From Mixophyes australis (taxonomy: Eukaryota > Chordata > Amphibia > Anura > Limnodynastidae): DNA of 64,000 nt. Each line of letters begins with the position of its first letter. Position 1 is the first letter of the stretch. The notes below the pieces were generated by a model, which was given only the letters and a program-made list of their open reading frames with translations, did no database searches and had not been told where the DNA came from. Position numbers and translations under genes: made by a program. Shown here one piece after another: positions 58,682-64,000 of this stretch. The stretch lies in contig JAVHZZ010000003.1 of NCBI GenBank assembly GCA_036250195.1, positions 34,874,335 through 34,938,334 of the forward strand, read 5' to 3'.

Positions 58682-58690
<9 letters not shown>
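58405..58690. mobile_element. Tc1/mariner-like fragment
   Basis: The right end gcagcagactttgtgaaaaa, then attctgaaaatttttggtca and tgactgtata matches the terminus of a Tc1-like element; the preceding part (ggaacttttgtggcagggct) fits its inner sequence. The left end is unclear. Confidence 0.55.

Positions 58691-58731
<41 letters not shown>
58684..58731. repeat. (TA)n microsatellite
   Basis: About 24 ta dinucleotides following the Tc1-like end. Confidence 0.95.
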
Positions 58732-58740
<9 letters not shown>

Positions 58741-59055
58741 CAGCAGTCCCTAATTTCTAGGCATAGTCCCCAGTTTTAAAAATTTTTGTTGCATAAAAAG
58801 ATTTTTGAGCAGTATTTAAAATGCAAAAATAGTATATATAATGAAACTGAGGAAACGTGCCGTGTTGCTTGAACTCGTGCAGACCATTTTGTGCTTTCTT
58901 TCTCCACCATATATAGCCTCAAAGCTGGCAGCCTTTTGATCAGTGACTTGTGTTTAGGTGAAAAACATGGGTCTTCACCAAATAATTCAGAGTTTGGAAC
59001 ATAAATAAGTTTGAATGGTTAGCAACAGTAAATCAAAATATCACTCACTTAGAAC

Positions 59056-59431
59056 TAAAGATGAGCGGGCTCGGATTTCGCTAATCCGAGCCCATCCGAA
59101 CAGTGCGGATCTGACGGGATCCGAGCACTGTTCGGGTACTTCCGGCCGCCAAAGCAATTCAAAACGAGGCTATGACATCCAAGTCTCGCGTCGGATCTCG
59201 CGAGACTCGGATGTCATAAATTCCCCGCTCGCGGCCGCCATCTTCATTCTCCCTGCGATCACTGAAGAGGGAGGTTGTTTGGGAGACCCTGTCCTGGTTA
59301 GTTTTTTTGTTCAGTGGTTATTTGGGAGATCCTGTGCTCTGTCCTGCTGATCAGTTTAGTCAAGTGGTGCTTTGTCCAGTGCTCTGTCCTGCTGAGTCCA
59401 GTGGTGCTGTGTCCTGTGCTCTGTCCTGCTA
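59056..59431 (+). mobile_element. 5' end of another hAT-type element, cut by a LINE
   Basis: Begins taaagatgagcgggctcgga with cggatttcgctaatccgag as an inverted motif, a pattern close to the terminal region of the elements at 2189 and 22356. It continues through a gc-rich leader into two or three repeats around gtgctctgtcctgct (59330-59430). The right part would lie beyond the LINE and outside the window. Confidence 0.65.
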
Positions 59432-59816
59432 ATGTTTTTTATTTAAAACTTGCAACATAACATTACATATGAAACAATAAAACCAATAAACTTTACTAAA
59501 GGTGGAACCAACCTATATTAAAAAAGACCAACTGAAAACAAAGGCTGATTTGCCTAACTTAACCGAAAGTCCAGAAGGGCTATTTGCCCAATTCATAAGT
59601 CCAGTAAATATAAAAGGATAAAATCACATAAAACAAGAAGGTGCCACCATACAAACAACAAACCCAACTCATATACATCACCGTATCCCACTAAGAAGCA
59701 AGTTGTAGGTGCATGTAAGCCATACTTGAAAAATTTTTCCACCACACAAAATCTAATGGGGTGAAAGGACAGCAAGAGAAGCCACTTAGAAAGGAGAGGC
59801 ACCAGACTTTGACCCC

Positions 59817-62800
59817 CTAAGGAGGTCTCAGACTCCGCCACAGCCTGAGCCAGTTAGCATTGGACATCCGGCGACCCTCCATGCCCCTCAATTTCCACAC
59901 CTCGTGGAGAATATCTTCCACCACTACCTCACAGGGAAGGACTTTCTGCCGGATGGTGACCTGACACCGTGCGTTCCATGTGAAATACCTGACCACTAAA
60001 CTGACTAAAAAAAGTGTACAGAAATCAAAAGCCCTCCACCTTGCCTTGAATGCCCCGTAGACCCATTCAGGGTAACTAAGCCCCGAAAGGCAGGGGATCC
60101 CCAGCGACCTGGAGACTCTTTTATAAACCTTTACATTAAAGGGACACTCGAGCAAGAAATGGTCCATAGTCTCCTCCACCCCTAGACACTCCTCCCGTGG
60201 GCAGCCACGATCATCAGCATTTCTGTGCTTGAGGTTCTCTCTTACATAAAGTCTTCCGTGAAAGGAGAGCCAGGCAATGTCCTGAAGCTTCAACGGGATT
60301 CTCTCTGAATTAATCAAGGAAAGCCCCACCGAACTCACATCACCTGGGCAGTCTCTCAGTGACAGCGGAACCCAAAAGTGGGAGTGCAGGACTCTCTTCT
60401 CCAACTCCCTTCTAGAAGAGCTCCCAACTTCCCCCGCCCCTAAGCCCCAACGCCTTGTCACCTTCAATCCCAAGGAAACGTAGGTCGGGAGATACCCATG
60501 CCGGACCCGGAAACTCTTAACGGTGCCTCCCCCATACCATGCACCGAGGAAGGGATCCACCCATACCCTGAAGCCTCCCACCCACTGAGGAGGGGTCTCA
60601 ACTAGGAGACTACTAAGGTGCAACTTCAGAAAGGTTGACATAAAGAACAGCACAGGGTTAATCATACCCAGGCCCCCATCCTTCCTCAGTCGGTAGGTCA
60701 CAGCCCGCTTGACCAGATTCAGCCTATTCCCCCAGAGTAACTGGAAGAAAACTGCATAAACCCTAGACCATAAAGACTCCGGCAAAAGGCACACATAGCT
60801 GATGTACAGGAATACCGGGATCAGAAAGGTCTTGATCAGGTCCACCCTTTCCCGGAGAGAGTGTTTCCACCTCTTCCAGCTCACTACCTTCCGGGAAGCT
60901 TCCTCCAGCCTTAACTCCCAATTTTGCTTGGCATAATCACCAGGGCTGAAATGAATCCCTAAAATTTTGATCTTCTCACTCGCCCGGGGAAGACTGTCTG
61001 GAAGGTTGAATTCACAACCCTCCTCCCCCATCCAGAAAACTTTACTCTTTTCCTGGTTTACTAATGAGCCACTGGCCTCAGAATACCCACGGACCAGAGT
61101 CGTTACCTCCTCAGCTTCCGCGGAACTCGACAAGACAACAGTAACATCATCAGCGTAGGCCACTACCTTCAAGGGGCACTCCGGACCCAACAGCACACCT
61201 CCCAACGAGCTACCACCAACCCTTCTGACGAAGGGATCTATGGCAAACACATACAGGAGGGGGCTCAGGGGACAACCTTGTCTTACTCCAGAGCTGACCT
61301 CAAAGGACTGACCCACCCAACCATTCACAAGAGGGAAGCTCTCGGCTTGTCTATAAATGGTACGGAGCCAATTCACCACCCGCACTGGAAGACCATACCA
61401 CAGAAGTAGAGCCCAAAGGTACTCATGATTTACCCTATCAAAAGCCTTCGACTGATCTAAGGCTAAAAGGTACTTCCCCCACTTCTCCGCACGGCACCGC
61501 TCAAAGGCCTCCCGCACCGTCAGGACAGCACTGAAAGTGCTTCGGCCCTTCACAGTGCAGTGCTGAGAAGGAGAGAGCAACTGGCCGGAAACCTGCATCA
61601 CTCTATTAAAAAGCACCTTCGCCAGAATCTTCCTGTCAGTATTGAGAAGAGCGATGGGGCGCCAGTTCTCAATACATGACTGATCTTTCCCCTTGGACAG
61701 TAAGATAAGGGCAGAGACCCTCATGGAGGGAGGCAATAAACCTCTGCCCAGGCTCTCATTAAAAACCTCCACGAGACGCAGAGCCAGGATGTCCCCAAAG
61801 ATTTTAAAGAACTCAGATGTAAGACCATCTGGGCCTGGGGCTTTCTTGACAGATAAACCATCTATCGCCATCCTGACCTCGTCCACCGTTATTTCATCGC
61901 CCAAGGACTCAAGCAGGCCGCTAAAATCACCAAGGCCAGGAGTTTCCCTCAAAAACTGGTCCATCCTCTCTTTGTCAAGTGACTTCTCCGATAAGAGATC
62001 GGAATAGAAGGACCGCACAACACCAAGAATGCCCTCCTTCTCCTCCCTAAGGACACCCTCAGCATCGCGCAAGCCCCTCACCTCCTTAGCATCTACCGAG
62101 TTCCTACAGCTCTGGAAAGGATCGGGCGAATGGTACCTCCCATAATCCCTCTCCAGAACCAAGGATGCATACCGGTCATACTGTATCTCTCTCATCTGAG
62201 CCTTCACCCGGGGGATCCCCCCACTATCCCCCTGGCCAGAGATCAAGAACCCAAGTTTTTTCCTCAGTGCCATGTAGGTGCTCTCTTTTAACAAGTTATT
62301 TCTGGCTACAAGGCCCCGAAAAAAGCTCCGGGTCCTTTTCTTCAGCATCTCCCACCATTCAGACCTACTCCAACCTGCCTCCAAAAGTGATTCCTGGGAT
62401 TCAAAGAAGTCCCTAAAAGACTGTCTTATCAACTCCTCCTCTAGGAGCTTAGAGTTCAGGCGCCAAAGACCCCTACCCTTCCGAAGAGTCTCCGAAGCAT
62501 TCAAGGACATAGATAGGTAAACGTGGTCGGAGAACTCTACCGGCCTCAGCTCTGGAGCCAAGGTTTTCGAGCTCTCCTTAACAAAAAACCTATCTATCCT
62601 AGACCTACAACTACCTCTATAAAAAGTGAAACCCGTGTGGTCTGGAAAATGACGAATGTGTGCATCCACCAGACCAGCCTGCCTGACCATACTTACTAAA
62701 AAAAGGGAATCATAGCCCAGAGAAGTCCTTGAACCTCCCCTGTCTTTTGTCCTAGTGAAGGTGTTAAAATCACCACCAAAGACTATCTGCCGGGCTGTAA

Positions 62801-63197
62801 AAAGGTATGGCTTTATGGCGCTGAAGAGGCATTTCCGACCCCACTTTGTTTGGGGTCCATAAATATTAATCAGCCTTAAGTCATGCCCCCTCAGTTTGAC
62901 ATCTATCACCATGCACCTACCTACCTCAAGCTCAATGACTCGCTGGATGGTTATCATGCTGGTAAAAAGCACCGCCACCCCACCGTACGGCTCGGCCGCA
63001 AGAGACCAGTAGGAGGGCCCACGCCTCCACTCTCTTTTGGCTTTATGTAGGTCGGCTAGTTGACCTAATCTGGTCTCCTGCAAAAATAAAAAATCAGCCT
63101 CAACCGTGCTGAAAAAATCAAAGGCCAGATAACGAGCTCGTTCGGAAAGAATAGATGCCACGTTAATAGTGGCAAATCTAATGGGCTGGGAAGCCAT
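59817..63197 (-). CDS. Tx1-clade LINE ORF2: endonuclease and reverse transcriptase
   Basis: 1126 codons without interruption. Residues 1-240 form an APE endonuclease: LQETR at 39-43, NIYGP at 111-115, GGDFN at 141-145, SRIDR at 199-203, SDH at 223-225. Then the reverse transcriptase: KAPGPDG (about 452-458), DQSKAFDRVN (catalytic Asp 581), SGVRQGCPLSPLLY (636-649) and VVAYADD (YADD 681-684). A C-terminal Cys/His motif (CPREEC-x9-H-x4-C) near residue 1015-1035 is a zinc-binding tail. ORF2 nicks the target and copies the element RNA into it. The start is the Met 29 nt after the ORF1 stop. All catalytic residues are present, so an active enzyme is possible. Confidence 0.95.
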   Translation of the reverse strand: MASQPIRFATINVASILSERARYLAFDFFSTVEADFLFLQETRLGQLADLHKAKREWRRGPSYWSLAAEPYGGVAVLFTSMITIQRVIELEVGRCMVIDVKLRGHDLRLINIYGPQTKWGRKCLFSAIKPYLFTARQIVFGGDFNTFTRTKDRGGSRTSLGYDSLFLVSMVRQAGLVDAHIRHFPDHTGFTFYRGSCRSRIDRFFVKESSKTLAPELRPVEFSDHVYLSMSLNASETLRKGRGLWRLNSKLLEEELIRQSFRDFFESQESLLEAGWSRSEWWEMLKKRTRSFFRGLVARNNLLKESTYMALRKKLGFLISGQGDSGGIPRVKAQMREIQYDRYASLVLERDYGRYHSPDPFQSCRNSVDAKEVRGLRDAEGVLREEKEGILGVVRSFYSDLLSEKSLDKERMDQFLRETPGLGDFSGLLESLGDEITVDEVRMAIDGLSVKKAPGPDGLTSEFFKIFGDILALRLVEVFNESLGRGLLPPSMRVSALILLSKGKDQSCIENWRPIALLNTDRKILAKVLFNRVMQVSGQLLSPSQHCTVKGRSTFSAVLTVREAFERCRAEKWGKYLLALDQSKAFDRVNHEYLWALLLWYGLPVRVVNWLRTIYRQAESFPLVNGWVGQSFEVSSGVRQGCPLSPLLYVFAIDPFVRRVGGSSLGGVLLGPECPLKVVAYADDVTVVLSSSAEAEEVTTLVRGYSEASGSLVNQEKSKVFWMGEEGCEFNLPDSLPRASEKIKILGIHFSPGDYAKQNWELRLEEASRKVVSWKRWKHSLRERVDLIKTFLIPVFLYISYVCLLPESLWSRVYAVFFQLLWGNRLNLVKRAVTYRLRKDGGLGMINPVLFFMSTFLKLHLSSLLVETPPQWVGGFRVWVDPFLGAWYGGGTVKSFRVRHGYLPTYVSLGLKVTRRWGLGAGEVGSSSRRELEKRVLHSHFWVPLSLRDCPGDVSSVGLSLINSERIPLKLQDIAWLSFHGRLYVRENLKHRNADDRGCPREECLGVEETMDHFLLECPFNVKVYKRVSRSLGIPCLSGLSYPEWVYGAFKARWRAFDFCTLFLVSLVVRYFTWNARCQVTIRQKVLPCEVVVEDILHEVWKLRGMEGRRMSNANWLRLWRSLRPP

Positions 63198-63226
63198 CCT
63201 TCAGAGCTTTAGACAGTAGTAACAAC

Positions 63227-64000
63227 TCACTTCTTTTTTATTTTCCTCCCTGAATCCTCATCAGAGGAGCCAAACCTTTTATAACTAAGGCCCGCCTGCA
63301 GAGACTCCTCCCCCCTGAGGACAACTTCTTCCCCCAAGGGAGGGACACCGCCTGACCCTAGCATCCTACCCGTTGACCCACCAGGATCACCGCCACCCAG
63401 GGGCCCTGCTCCCAACAACTTAACCGGATCATGAGGCAAACCAGAGGGTTTGCTATGGGGGACCTCAAGGGGTTTCTGATTAGGAGGTACAGGACACACG
63501 GGAGGATTCTGACTCTGAGGAACAAGGACCGGGTCACTCCCTGAAGACCGATCTCTCACCACCGGGGACTCTGGCACCCCACTAGGGGGGCCGGCTTCTA
63601 TGGGATGGCCAGGGGGGGGATCCTGTATCAAGGGGGGAACTAGGTCTTCTACAGAAGGAGGCCCAGATGGGGTTGTCACCTTATCCTTCAAATAGAGCCT
63701 AGCAGTTTTCCTGACACTGGTCTTCCTCATTATTTTTGGTATCTCCCCTAAAGGCAGGTCCCTTGACTTTTGTGATTTCCTATTTTGCCTGGTTACTTGG
63801 ACTAAAGCACCTTCCCTATTCACCCTAATCTCCCCCTCCTCCATACTTTCTTCCTCGCTTGACAAGAACCGGAACCTGTTTGATAGAACTAACCCTTCCT
63901 TCCCTGTACCCTTCTTCTTGCTTTTGCTCTTTTGCCTGGACCATTCATTTGTCTGAACTTTGGCCATCGAAGGTACTGATAACTTAGTTACAAGGGGTGG
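63227..64000 (-). CDS. Tx1-clade LINE ORF1, C-terminal part (5' end outside the window)
   Basis: The visible 246 codons from Met at 63967 are open to the stop at 63227, and the frame stays open beyond that Met to the window edge, so the true start is off the window. Composition is basic at first (KSKSKKKGTGKEG), with an acidic stretch and then Pro-rich low complexity; it ends in SDEDSGRKIKKK. No zinc knuckle lies in the visible part, although Tx1 ORF1 proteins usually carry them upstream. ORF1 is probably an RNA-binding protein. Assignment is by position before ORF2. Confidence 0.75.
   Translation of the reverse strand, partial: PPLVTKLSVPSMAKVQTNEWSRQKSKSKKKGTGKEGLVLSNRFRFLSSEEESMEEGEIRVNREGALVQVTRQNRKSQKSRDLPLGEIPKIMRKTSVRKTARLYLKDKVTTPSGPPSVEDLVPPLIQDPPPGHPIEAGPPSGVPESPVVRDRSSGSDPVLVPQSQNPPVCPVPPNQKPLEVPHSKPSGLPHDPVKLLGAGPLGGGDPGGSTGRMLGSGGVPPLGEEVVLRGEESLQAGLSYKRFGSSDEDSGRKIKKK

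Larger units (their letters stand above)
59434..64000 (-). mobile_element. Tx1-clade non-LTR retrotransposon, intact ORF2, runs off window
   Basis: Two reading frames on the minus strand (ORF1 to the right, ORF2 to the left) are followed by a roughly 380-bp 3' UTR that ends in aaataaaaaac at about 59434. It is inserted in the repeated ctgtcctgct part of a hAT-type element. No internal stop or frameshift was seen in the visible coding part, so it may be recent. Confidence 0.9.

Overview
This is vertebrate genomic DNA, most likely from a frog or toad. The evidence is a single host gene of the opsin-5 (neuropsin) family split into GT/AG-bounded exons over long introns. Around it lie hAT elements with BED-finger transposases, L2/CR1-like and Tx1-like non-LTR retrotransposons, gypsy-like solo LTRs and short inverted-repeat elements of a kind I recognise from anuran genomes. 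No bacterial-style gene layout is present. The species cannot be named from the window.

Host gene: five exons of an OPN5-family opsin lie on the + strand at 14605-14724, 36783-36953, 40045-40379, 41702-41925 and 51327-51375 (stop). They join in phase and encode about 298 residues from the start of helix 1 to the C-terminus. They include the DRY-type motif, the Schiff-base lysine in helix 7 and NPxxY. The exon for the extracellular N-terminus was not found and probably lies upstream of the window or in the first 14.6 kb. Introns are 22.1, 3.1, 1.3 and 9.4 kb and are full of mobile elements.

Layout: 1-2188 holds LINE, hAT and L1/Tx1-type fragments. 2189-11636 is a complete hAT element of about 9.4 kb with an 8-bp target duplication (atgtatat), a TATA/CRE-like leader, a 51-unit array of exactly 100-bp repeats, and a BED plus hAT transposase reading frame broken by one stop codon. 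11.6-14.6 kb holds inverted-repeat elements. The first intron contains an L2/CR1-like LINE on the minus strand (15.9-19.8 kb), a 36-bp minisatellite with two hAT-type non-autonomous elements inserted (20-22.4 kb), a second, decayed hAT copy (22.4-26.7 kb), a 41-bp minisatellite (26.7-27.8 kb), and a third, minus-strand hAT copy (28.9-34.2 kb) that contains an 18S rRNA fragment and a gypsy-like solo LTR. Later introns hold a second solo LTR (37.9-38.8 kb) and an antisense endogenous retrovirus (42.8-50.3 kb). Its two 575-bp LTRs look identical while its pol is badly decayed.

Downstream of the opsin are a 38-bp minisatellite (52.2-53.3 kb), a hAT-type element carrying a 30-bp array (55.9-57.9 kb), Tc1-like debris, and at the right edge a Tx1-clade LINE on the minus strand with an intact 1126-codon ORF2 and an ORF1 that runs off the window. 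That LINE is inserted in another hAT-type element.

The most unusual theme is that at least three related hAT elements carry tandem arrays between promoter and transposase start, and the arrays have different unit sequences in different subfamilies. One of these elements has also captured a piece of 18S rRNA. All family assignments are by reading the sequence; no searches were run.
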